Positions 25,291-32,749 of a stretch of 40,407 nt of DNA are shown piece by piece. The notes under the pieces were generated by a model. The model made no database searches, had not been told where the DNA came from, and saw nothing but the letters and a program-made list of their open reading frames with translations. Source of the DNA: Promethearchaeota archaeon (lineage in GTDB: Archaea > Asgardarchaeota > Lokiarchaeia > Sigyniarchaeales > SOKP01); contig JABCSY010000029.1 in the NCBI GenBank assembly GCA_018238625.1, positions 1-40,407 on the forward strand. Direction: 5' to 3'. The translations under genes and the position numbers were made by a program. The stretch's first letter is position 1. Each line of letters opens with the position of its first letter.

Positions 25291-26628
25291 ATGGAATTAA
25301 ATGATGTATGGTTAGTCGATTACGCGCGAACTGCATTTTCACGATCAAGACCTGGCCAACCAGAAAGGGATGTATTCGGGGAAATTAAAGGAGATGAGCT
25401 TCTTGTACTCTTACTGAAAAACATGTTTGAAAATAGATTGGCAGACAAAAGCATTGAAAAGAAGGATATAGATGAATTTACGATTGGATGTTCTTTTGGG
25501 GTAGGAGAACACTGGACTTATGGAGGTAAACTTCCTACTTATTATGTAGATATGGATGAAAGAACATCTTGTGTATTTTTAGATAAGGCATGTGGATCAG
25601 CAGCAGCAGGGTTTAACTTAGGATTTTTGGAAATTGCAATGGGTTATAGTAAATGTGTTTTATCAACAGGTATTGAACATCTCACGCGAGTCCCTATGGG
25701 CATAACAAACCAATGGATTAAGCCCAACCTCGCAATTGCTAGTAAAAATTCACCTTTCTATATACCAGAATATGCACGAAAAGCTAAATACGACGTACTT
25801 GTAGCAACAGATATGTTGGCTACGGCACAAAAATTATTCGAACAGGAAATCCCGAAATTTACAAAGGAAGATATGGATAAATTCGGCGTGAGGGCTCATA
25901 ATAATACAATAAAGAGCCAAGAAGAAAAATGGTTCACCTCAGGTGTTAATGGAGGAGAGATTATTCCAATTGAAGGTCATGTAGAAGGAAATACTGAGGA
26001 ACCAATGATGGTTGATAGAGACATGGCAGCAAGAAAATCAACTCTCGAATCTGTTGCAAAGTTAAGGTCTGTTTCCAAGCCTTTCTACATTAAAAAAACA
26101 GCAGCTGGGCAAGAACTTGGTCGAAAAGGCTATATGGAATTTGTAGGTAGTAAGGATGGGGTAATCACTGCAGGGAATGCTTCTCCTTTAAATGCGGGAG
26201 CTACAGCATGTGTCATGATGAATGCCAAAGAGGCTCAAAAAAGAGGTATTAATCCTTTAGCAAAAGTTGTTTCTATTGGATTTGCAGGTGTAGATCCTAC
26301 AGTTATGGGACGAGGACCTGTTCCTGCCTCAGAAATGGCGCTAAAACACGCTGGATTAACCGCTGATGATATAGATTTTTGGGAGATTAACGAAGCTTTT
26401 TGTATAGTGGCATTAAATTGCATGGATAAACTTGGTATTCCTGAAGAAAAAGTAAATATTAAAGGGGGCTCTACCGCAATTGGTCATCCATTGGGTGCTA
26501 CAATGTGCCGCTTAATCGGTACTGTATCTCGTATCCTAAAAGATAAAAACGCAAAATATGGAATAGCTAACGCGTGTTGTGGTGGCGGTCAAGGAGTAGC
26601 AGTTTTATTGGAAAATATTGATAAATAA
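25291..26628 (+). CDS. Thiolase (acetyl-CoA C-acyltransferase family), copy 1
   Basis: 445 residues. Thiolases cleave 3-ketoacyl-CoA with CoA or condense two acetyl-CoA. The nucleophile is Cys101 in DKACGSAAAG; the other active-site motifs are INEAF, GGSTAIGHPLGA and ACCGGGQG with the second cysteine, so the enzyme should be active. An insertion around residues 225-290 is usual for long thiolases. Copy 2 downstream is closely similar along its whole length. No DUF35 partner gene lies beside it. Promoter and ribosome binding site are in the duplicated region upstream. A T-rich tract follows the stop. Confidence 0.92.
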   Translation: MELNDVWLVDYARTAFSRSRPGQPERDVFGEIKGDELLVLLLKNMFENRLADKSIEKKDIDEFTIGCSFGVGEHWTYGGKLPTYYVDMDERTSCVFLDKACGSAAAGFNLGFLEIAMGYSKCVLSTGIEHLTRVPMGITNQWIKPNLAIASKNSPFYIPEYARKAKYDVLVATDMLATAQKLFEQEIPKFTKEDMDKFGVRAHNNTIKSQEEKWFTSGVNGGEIIPIEGHVEGNTEEPMMVDRDMAARKSTLESVAKLRSVSKPFYIKKTAAGQELGRKGYMEFVGSKDGVITAGNASPLNAGATACVMMNAKEAQKRGINPLAKVVSIGFAGVDPTVMGRGPVPASEMALKHAGLTADDIDFWEINEAFCIVALNCMDKLGIPEEKVNIKGGSTAIGHPLGATMCRLIGTVSRILKDKNAKYGIANACCGGGQGVAVLLENIDK

Positions 26629-26687
26629 TCAAATTTTATTTATAACGCAACTTATTTTATTTTTTTTATTTTTTTAACTAAAAAAAA

Positions 26688-26767
26688 TTAGTCGATTATG
26701 TGCGAACAGCTTTTTCTCGATCTAGACCAAAACAACCCGAAAGAGACGTATTTGGTGAAATTAGAGG
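26688..26767 (+). pseudogene. Relic of a third thiolase 5' end
   Basis: This stretch translates in frame to LVDYVRTAFSRSRPKQPERD followed by VFGEIRG, matching residues 8-34 of both thiolases, and is closer to copy 2 (it has KQ and R where copy 1 has GQ and K). It lacks the first seven codons and breaks off at GAGG, where the copied promoter sequence (26766-26824) begins. It is a leftover of the recombination that produced the tandem pair, not a gene. Confidence 0.85.
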
Positions 26768-26824
26768 TTCAAAAACTATTTTATCGAAAACTTTAATATA
26801 TTTTTAAATACTTTCATAAATTAA
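26766..26824 (+). repeat. Duplicated thiolase promoter region, copy 2
   Basis: Second copy of the 59-base repeat at 25171-25229 (four differences). It joins directly to the thiolase relic at its left end; the shared GG(TT) bases at the junction point to recombination at short homology. It holds the TATA-like tract for thiolase copy 2. Confidence 0.8.
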
Positions 26825-26875
26825 TTGAAAATTAAGTTTAAAAATTATATTACAAATACGAGGTTGAAAGATATA

Positions 26876-28159
26876 ATGGAATTAAAAGAAGTATGGTTAA
26901 TTGATTATGCGCGAACGGCGTTCTCTCGATCTAGGCCAAAACAACCAGAAAGAGATGTATTTGGTGAAATTAGAGGCGACGAACTTCTTGCTAAATTGTT
27001 AATGAAATTTTTCGATGGAAAATTAGCGGATAAAGGAATCGAAAAGAAGGACATAGACGAGTTTACGGTTGGATCTGCCATGGGCGTCTGGGAGAATTGG
27101 GCTTATGGAGGCCGACTTCCAATGTTCTTAGCAGACTTTCCTTACGAAGTACCTGCTATGTTTGTAGATAGACAATGTGGCTCAGCTGGTAGTGGAATGC
27201 ACGTTGGAATTATGGAGATTATGACGGGATATAGTAAAATTTGCATGGCTACAGGCGTTGAACATATGACTCGGGTCGATATGCAAAACGATCACATTCG
27301 CCCAAATCTGAAAATGATTAATAAAAAGAGCGAATGGTATAGACCTAAATATGACTTAATGACAACAATCAACATGTTACAAACAGCTCAAAAGCTATAC
27401 GAACAAGAGGTACCTGCTTTCACTAAAGAAGATTTGGATAAATTCGGAGTGAGAGCTCATAATTTAACGGTTAAAAATCAAGAATCTGGTTGGTTTAAGG
27501 GAGAGATTATCCCAATTGAAGGCCATGTTGGTGGCAATGTAGAGGAACCATTAATGGTTGATAAAGATATGGCTGCGAGAAAATCAACTTTAGAAAGCGT
27601 TGCAGGATTGCGAAGGTTATCTAAACCTTTTTTCCTAAAACAAAATGGCGGTAGAGCGGGCTATAAAGAGAGAGAAGGGACTACTGAAGGAGTAATAACT
27701 GCCGGAAACTCTTCACCTCTGAATGCAGGGGCAACAGCTTGCATTGTAATGTCTGCCGAGGAGGCTAAAAAGCGGGGACTTGAACCGATGGCTAAGATAG
27801 TTTCAATTGGATGGGCCGGAGTAGATCCTAGCGTTATGGGTCGTGGGCCTGTTCCTGCAACGGAGATGGCCTTAAAGAACGCTGGATTAACTGCTGATGA
27901 TATCGATTACTGGGAAATTAACGAAGCTTTCTGCATTGTGGCTTTAAATTGTATGAAACATTTTAATATTCCTGAAGAAAAAGTAAATGTCATGGGTGGT
28001 TCCACCGCAATTGGTCATCCGCTAGGCTCTACGATGGTAAGATTACCCGGAACTCTAGCTCGCATTCTAAAAGACAAAAAGGCTAAGTACGGCGTAGCTA
28101 ACGCGTGTTGCGGTGGCGGACAAGGCGTCGCTACAATACTTGAAAATCTCGATGCCTAA
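26876..28159 (+). CDS. Thiolase (acetyl-CoA C-acyltransferase family), copy 2
   Basis: 427 residues from ATG at 26876, chosen because MELKEVWLIDYARTAF aligns exactly with the start of copy 1 and GAGG lies about ten bases upstream; the frame is open further left to 26825 but that extension is not conserved. All active-site parts are kept: RQCGSAGSG with the nucleophile, INEAF, GGSTAIGHPLGS and ACCGGGQG. It differs from copy 1 mostly around the substrate-facing loop at residues 70-155, where copy 1 has extra residues, so the two may prefer different acyl chains. A T-rich terminator-like tract follows (28180-28200). Confidence 0.92.
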   Translation: MELKEVWLIDYARTAFSRSRPKQPERDVFGEIRGDELLAKLLMKFFDGKLADKGIEKKDIDEFTVGSAMGVWENWAYGGRLPMFLADFPYEVPAMFVDRQCGSAGSGMHVGIMEIMTGYSKICMATGVEHMTRVDMQNDHIRPNLKMINKKSEWYRPKYDLMTTINMLQTAQKLYEQEVPAFTKEDLDKFGVRAHNLTVKNQESGWFKGEIIPIEGHVGGNVEEPLMVDKDMAARKSTLESVAGLRRLSKPFFLKQNGGRAGYKEREGTTEGVITAGNSSPLNAGATACIVMSAEEAKKRGLEPMAKIVSIGWAGVDPSVMGRGPVPATEMALKNAGLTADDIDYWEINEAFCIVALNCMKHFNIPEEKVNVMGGSTAIGHPLGSTMVRLPGTLARILKDKKAKYGVANACCGGGQGVATILENLDA

Positions 28160-28345
28160 TTAAATTCTATTTATTAGGTAAACTTCTTTTTTTTATTTTC
28201 TTACAAAACTAGAACCATTATAGTTCTCTTCTAATTATATTTCAAATTTATTCTAGAAATATTTAAATATCAAACAATAACAATTAGACTTACTATAAAT
28301 TCTACAATAAATTTCGTATTAATAAATTTTGTAAGGTGAAATAAA

Positions 28346-28552
28346 ATTACTGTCTATAAAAGTATTCAGCTAGTTGCCACAAGCGACAAGAATTGGGCAG
28401 ACGCGGTTAAGGTCGCTTATGACGAAGCAAAGAAGTCCCTTCGTGGTATTCGAAATATCCAAATTGTCGAATCTGATGTTAAGGTTAAAGAAGATCAAGA
28501 TAAATTGATTTATCGGGTTCGAGTTCAAATAAATTTCCAAATCGAAAAATAA
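28346..28552 (+). CDS. Dodecin family protein with apparent AUU start codon
   Basis: 68 residues: TVYKSIQLVATSDKNWADAV, then AYDEAKKSLRGIRNIQIVES and a strand YRVRVQINFQIEK. This is the whole dodecin fold (strand, helix, two strands), which forms hollow 12-mers. The frame has no ATG, GTG or TTG; the natural first codon is ATT at 28346, where family members have Met, and AGGTGA at 28334-28339, a six-base Shine-Dalgarno match, lies six bases upstream. Residues that sandwich flavin in Halobacterium dodecin (a Trp in strand 2 and a Gln in strand 3) are not seen here, so flavin storage is doubtful. A T-run follows the stop. Confidence 0.82.
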   Translation: MTVYKSIQLVATSDKNWADAVKVAYDEAKKSLRGIRNIQIVESDVKVKEDQDKLIYRVRVQINFQIEK

Positions 28553-28683
28553 AATAATACAACTTTTTTTTTATTAAACGACATATTTCAAATATATTTT
28601 TTTAAATAATATAATTTTAAAAAGGTAAATGGTTTAGATTTTCATACTAACTTAATTTAAACGTATTAAGATTGGTTATTGTT

Positions 28684-28787
28684 ATGGAAGAGTTATTAGA
28701 ATCTTATGGATGGTATATTATTGCGGGGATAATTACCTTAGTTGTGTTAATCACTTGTTGCACAATCAATAGAAAACTTCTAAGCTA
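28684..28787 (+). CDS. 34-residue single-pass membrane peptide
   Basis: ATG at 28684 to TAA at 28786-28788 encodes MEELLESYGWYIIAGIITLV and then VLITCCTINRKLLS: a short acidic start, one hydrophobic helix and a basic end, with two adjacent Cys at the inner face (possible lipidation or metal site; inference). No ribosome binding site is obvious, and the family is unknown. It stands alone between dodecin and the convergent TPR gene. Confidence 0.45.
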
Positions 28788-28833
28788 ATAATTGTAAATA
28801 ATTTGGGCGTAACATTCGTTTGGCACTGTTTAG

Positions 28834-29580
28834 CTAAATCCCTAAACCATTTCTATTTAGATCGTCAATTAATTTTGGTAAAGCTTCTTTATTTATGTTA
28901 ATATAATCGCCGTCTAATTCAAAGTTATACTTTTGTCCCCACTTAATTAGAACTTTTATTAGAGTTTCTTTGTCTAGTTTGAGTAATTCTTGTAGCATAT
29001 CGACTTTAATACGTTTTGAAACGCTTAATAATGCCTTTAATTGTTTAATAACGCTCTCGTTTTCTTTAGGTTCGGTTTCTGCTTTATTTAGATTATCTAA
29101 CCTCTGTCTAATTGCCATAAGAGCTTGTTTAGCGTAAACAAAATCGGGATCGATTTTTAAAGCTTTCTGGTGAGCTTCTATAGCTTTTTCTAGATTTTCT
29201 CTTTCTTCGTAGATTAGACCAATGTTGTAATGGCAATGCTTATAATCCGGTTTTATAGAGATCGCGATTTCGCAAGCGTTCAACGCTTCCTCAAATAGCT
29301 CTAAGTTAAAATAGGCGATCCCGAGGTTATAATGTGCTCTATAATTATGAGGGTCGATCTCTATTATTCTTTTAAAATTTTTAATCGCTTTTTCATACTC
29401 TAAAACGTAATAATCGTTTAGATAACCTCCGTAAGCAAACAGGGCGTCAATTAAACTTTTCTTGATTTCGAGCTCGGGTTTATTATTGAATAAATCTTCT
29501 AAAATTTCTATACTTTCTTCGAAATCTTCGTTATCAACTAATTTCTTTGCTTTTTCAAGAATTTCTCTGTCGTCAGTCAA
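28834..29580 (-). CDS. TPR protein with C-terminal winged-helix-like domain
   Basis: 248 residues. At least four tetratricopeptide repeats run from about residue 5 to 165, clearest in PHNYRAHYNLGIAYFNLELF and PDYKHCHYNIGLIYEERENL. The last 70 residues (SKRIKVDMLQELLKLDKETL onward) resemble a winged helix of the kind that closes PCI-type TPR proteins. It should be a scaffold or adaptor in the cytosol; partners unknown. It follows the GNAT gene by ten bases, same strand, so the two are probably one operon. Confidence 0.82.
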   Translation of the reverse strand: MTDDREILEKAKKLVDNEDFEESIEILEDLFNNKPELEIKKSLIDALFAYGGYLNDYYVLEYEKAIKNFKRIIEIDPHNYRAHYNLGIAYFNLELFEEALNACEIAISIKPDYKHCHYNIGLIYEERENLEKAIEAHQKALKIDPDFVYAKQALMAIRQRLDNLNKAETEPKENESVIKQLKALLSVSKRIKVDMLQELLKLDKETLIKVLIKWGQKYNFELDGDYININKEALPKLIDDLNRNGLGI

Positions 29581-29590
29581 TTGATTTCAC

Positions 29591-30046
29591 TTAAATCTCA
29601 TTTTCGTACCAAATATTTGGCGATTTTTTTACTCCAAGCTTCATAAATACGCTTCTTAAGGCACCGTCTGAATCCGGACAGACGTAATACACTTTATCTA
29701 ATTTAAGCGTTTTCTTTATGTATAGCTGTAGTTCTCTAATTAAATTTTCCTCAATTCCTTTTTTGTAAGAATCTTCTTTTTTAGTTAAAATTTGATGAAT
29801 AATTGCTCGATCGTTGCCTAAATAATCCCTAAAAGAAGTGTACGTTCCCCAACCAACAATTTTCCCATCCTCTTTGGCAACCACCATAGAATTTCTATAT
29901 TGAAGGTCTAAGACTCTTTTATTTATCTCTTGTTCGAATTTTTGCCAATGTGAGAAGAAGTAAGACTTATTTTCGATAAAATCTTCAAAAATATCTTTAA
30001 GTGCCTCTCGATCTAATCGAGGGTCGTATCTATCGATAACAATCAT
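29591..30046 (-). CDS. GNAT-like acetyltransferase
   Basis: 151 residues. The pattern fits the GNAT fold: strand-turn AKEDGKIVGWGTYTSF in the middle, a helix IEENLIRELQLYIKKT where the acetyl-CoA-binding segment is expected, and a final VFMKLGVKKSPNIWYENEI. The usual Q/RxxGxG/A loop is weak (SYKKGIEENL), so activity is uncertain. Substrate unknown. First gene of a two-gene operon with the TPR protein; divergent from dut. Confidence 0.65.
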   Translation of the reverse strand: MIVIDRYDPRLDREALKDIFEDFIENKSYFFSHWQKFEQEINKRVLDLQYRNSMVVAKEDGKIVGWGTYTSFRDYLGNDRAIIHQILTKKEDSYKKGIEENLIRELQLYIKKTLKLDKVYYVCPDSDGALRSVFMKLGVKKSPNIWYENEI

Positions 30047-30153
30047 GATAGTTCTGTTAATGATTAATGGTTTTATAACATTTTTTCTTTTCAGTTTTAT
30101 TTTAATTAATCTTTAATAAAAACTCTTTTTTATGTTCTGAAATATTAGAACTT

Positions 30154-30669
30154 ATGAAACAAACAGATGAAACAGACAAATTGATTATACCTTTCAAAAA
30201 AACCAATAAGAACGCTACGCTTCCTATAATTTCAAAAAAAGGAGACGCTGGCGCTGACGCTCGAATTAGTGGTTTTAAACAAATCGTTAACGAAAACGGT
30301 AAAAAAGAATTAATCGAGCTTGACACTGAAACTTATACGCTAAAACCCTTGGAACGGATTGGGTGCCCTTTAGGGTTCGCCACAGCCATCCCAGAAGGAT
30401 ATTACTTTAAGGTCGTACCCCGCAGTGGTCTCGCGCTATGGGAGGGAATATCAATCGTTAATAGCCCTGGTACTATAGATTCTGGTTATAGAAACGAATG
30501 GATGGCTATTGTTGTTAACCTTTCAAATAAAGAAGTTCAATTAAAAAAAGGAGATAGAATATGCCAAATAATTCTTGGAAAGTTACACGAATACGAGATT
30601 ACCGAAAAGAACGAATTACTGGATTCAGATCGAGGTTTAGGAGGTTTCGGGTCAACTGGAAAAAATTAA
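30154..30669 (+). CDS. dut: dUTP diphosphatase
   Basis: 171 residues. Dut hydrolyses dUTP to dUMP, keeping uracil out of DNA and feeding dTMP synthesis. All five motifs of the trimeric family are readable: GDAGADAR (motif 1), PRSGLAL (2), GTIDSGYRNEW with the catalytic Asp (3), GDRICQIIL (4) and the C-terminal RGLGGFGSTG phosphate-binding arm (5). Between motifs 1 and 2 there is a somewhat long insert, as in archaeal and viral forms. A short winged-helix-like gene follows after 32 bases. Confidence 0.92.
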   Translation: MKQTDETDKLIIPFKKTNKNATLPIISKKGDAGADARISGFKQIVNENGKKELIELDTETYTLKPLERIGCPLGFATAIPEGYYFKVVPRSGLALWEGISIVNSPGTIDSGYRNEWMAIVVNLSNKEVQLKKGDRICQIILGKLHEYEITEKNELLDSDRGLGGFGSTGKN

Positions 30670-30701
30670 CTTAACTTTAAACTTAAATGCTTGGGATTTG
30701 A

Positions 30702-30911
30702 ATGGTTGAACTTACATTAGAAGAAAAATTTATAATTGAAAAATTAAAAGAAAACGGTGGGGACCTTAACTACAAGGAATTACAAACGCTCTGCCAAGAG
30801 GAATTTGAAGGCGTTAGGTTAATCTTGAAAAAATTAAAGGAAAAGCAGATTGTTAGTTATGAGGGAGTAATCCCCGGGTATTCCGCGGAAATTAAACTTA
30901 AAGAAGACTAA
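30702..30911 (+). CDS. Small winged-helix-like protein
   Basis: 69 residues. LTLEEKFIIEKLKENGGDLN gives helix 1, YKELQTLC and FEGVRLILKKLKEKQIV helices 2 and 3, and VSYEGVIPGYSAEIKL a beta-wing, the order of a winged-helix DNA-binding domain. Possibly a transcription regulator. Transcribed after dut. No effector domain. Confidence 0.65.
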   Translation: MVELTLEEKFIIEKLKENGGDLNYKELQTLCQEEFEGVRLILKKLKEKQIVSYEGVIPGYSAEIKLKED

Positions 30912-31004
30912 AAAAATCTTTTTTAAATCTTGTATAATAAAATTCAAATTCTTAGATTAATTTGTTATATTATTCGTTTTCATTTTATTAGGATATTATA
31001 AAAT

Positions 31005-32528
31005 TTGGATGAGAATTTGACCGAATCTAATAATTTTGAACCATATAAAGACCACTTTCTGTATAAGATATTAAATCCAAAGAGTTTAGCAATTTTTGGA
31101 GCAAATAATAATTTATTAACAACAATGGGCTCTATGCAATTGCGTAACATTATCGCTGGTGGAGGATTTAATGGAAATATTTACCCAGTTCATCCAAGAT
31201 TGGATGAAGTTCAGGGTTATAAAGCGTATAAATCCGTAAGAGATTTACCCGTAGTACCCGATCTTGCTTTTCTTATATTACCTACGAGAGTAGTGCCTCA
31301 AGTTATGGAAGAATGCGGAGAAAAGGGTATTAAAAACCTTTTAATAACTTCTGGTGGTTTCAGAGAGATTGGAAAAGATGGAATTGAACTATCTAAAAAA
31401 ATAGACGACATTTCAAAAAAATACAATATGAGATTTGTCGGTCCTAACTGTCTTGGAATATATAATGGATGGTATGGGTTTCCTGAGAAAAAAGAAGCTT
31501 ATTTTAACACTTTTTGGCCTTATGCGATACCTGAACGGGGAAATATTTCTATTATAAGTCAATCAGGAACAATTGCCGCCCAAACTTTTTGGCATGCGAA
31601 AGAGATGGGTGTTAGGATTAGTAAATCGCTTTCTGTCGGTAACGAAAATAATATTGACATGGTTGATTTCTTAGAATATTTCAAAGACGACCCTCAAACA
31701 GGTGTAATTGGACTTTATATAGAAGAGATAAAGCGAGGAAAAGAGTTTATTAAATTGGTTAAGGAAATCACTCCAAAAAAGCCAATAGTTGCGATCTATA
31801 CGGGAGGGACTAAAGCAGCAGATAGAGCGATCAAAAGTCATACAGGCTCTTTAGGTGGCAATCAAAAGATTTACGACGCAGTCTTTAAAGATGCTGGAAT
31901 CATCTCTACCAACTCAATATCAGATTTCTTATACTACTTAAGGACTTTGTCCTTTGCTCAAAAATATAACATATTTATGAAAGGATCTAGGGTAGGGATT
32001 ATTACCGATTCAGGTGGTTCAGGTTCTATGATGACGAAATCATCCGAGTTATATGGTTTAAAGGTGCCCGAATTTTCTAAACAACTAAAAAGTGAGCTTT
32101 CCGAATTAATACCTTTTACTGCGAGCGCTAACAACCCTATTGATGTTACTTTCGACGTGAATTTTTTAAACATATTTTACAAATTTCCAAAGATGTTAAT
32201 GAAATCGGGAGAAGTTGACTCAATAATTATTTGGGGCGTTTTTGATTTCGACGATGTGATAGAAACGATTGAGAAATCAGGGATGATAGTTGACGAGAAT
32301 GTGAAAAATATGGGCCTCATGTTAGATAGGGCTATCATAAAACCGGTTAAGCGTCTAATGAAAAAATATTCCGTTCCAGTTTTTTTCAGTGGGCCATTTC
32401 CATACAGATTTTCTTGGTTTCAAAAATTTATGTCTTACGATATACCCATTTTTGATTTGTGGGATGCTCCACCTAAATGTTTAAAAATTCTATACGAGTA
32501 TTCAGAATATCGCAAAAAACATCAATGA
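31005..32528 (+). CDS. Acyl-CoA synthetase (ADP-forming), alpha-subunit type
   Basis: 507 residues from TTG at 31005. Residues 20-155 are the CoA-binding domain (IFGANNNLLTTMGSMQLRNI, VGPNCLGI) and residues 175-480 the two succinyl-CoA-ligase-like domains, with the phosphorylated His in KSHTGSLGGN. These enzymes make ATP from acyl-CoA and ADP, releasing the acid. The ATP-grasp beta domain is absent from this protein and its neighbours, so a separate beta subunit must be encoded elsewhere. TTG is used because no ATG is in frame near the start. The intergenic region 30912-31004 is AT-rich promoter. Confidence 0.88.
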   Translation: MDENLTESNNFEPYKDHFLYKILNPKSLAIFGANNNLLTTMGSMQLRNIIAGGGFNGNIYPVHPRLDEVQGYKAYKSVRDLPVVPDLAFLILPTRVVPQVMEECGEKGIKNLLITSGGFREIGKDGIELSKKIDDISKKYNMRFVGPNCLGIYNGWYGFPEKKEAYFNTFWPYAIPERGNISIISQSGTIAAQTFWHAKEMGVRISKSLSVGNENNIDMVDFLEYFKDDPQTGVIGLYIEEIKRGKEFIKLVKEITPKKPIVAIYTGGTKAADRAIKSHTGSLGGNQKIYDAVFKDAGIISTNSISDFLYYLRTLSFAQKYNIFMKGSRVGIITDSGGSGSMMTKSSELYGLKVPEFSKQLKSELSELIPFTASANNPIDVTFDVNFLNIFYKFPKMLMKSGEVDSIIIWGVFDFDDVIETIEKSGMIVDENVKNMGLMLDRAIIKPVKRLMKKYSVPVFFSGPFPYRFSWFQKFMSYDIPIFDLWDAPPKCLKILYEYSEYRKKHQ

Positions 32529-32749
32529 TTAGATTATTTTTTTATGCAAATAGATTTTTTAAGATTTTTATTGAAATCATTTTAATATAGCGAACTTCTT
32601 GGTTTCAATGTTAAAATTGTCTATAATCTAAGATAATAGAAATAGAATAAACCTAACGAATTAAACTAAAATTAAAAAATGCGAAATATATTAGTTTAAT
32701 AACTTAAAAAAATGAAACTATTGTAAAAGCGTAAAACTATTCAAGAACC

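Noticed and set aside
26825..26875. Extended N-terminus of thiolase copy 2 from 26825.
   Set aside because: The extra residues are not shared with copy 1 and the ATG at 26876 has a ribosome binding site.
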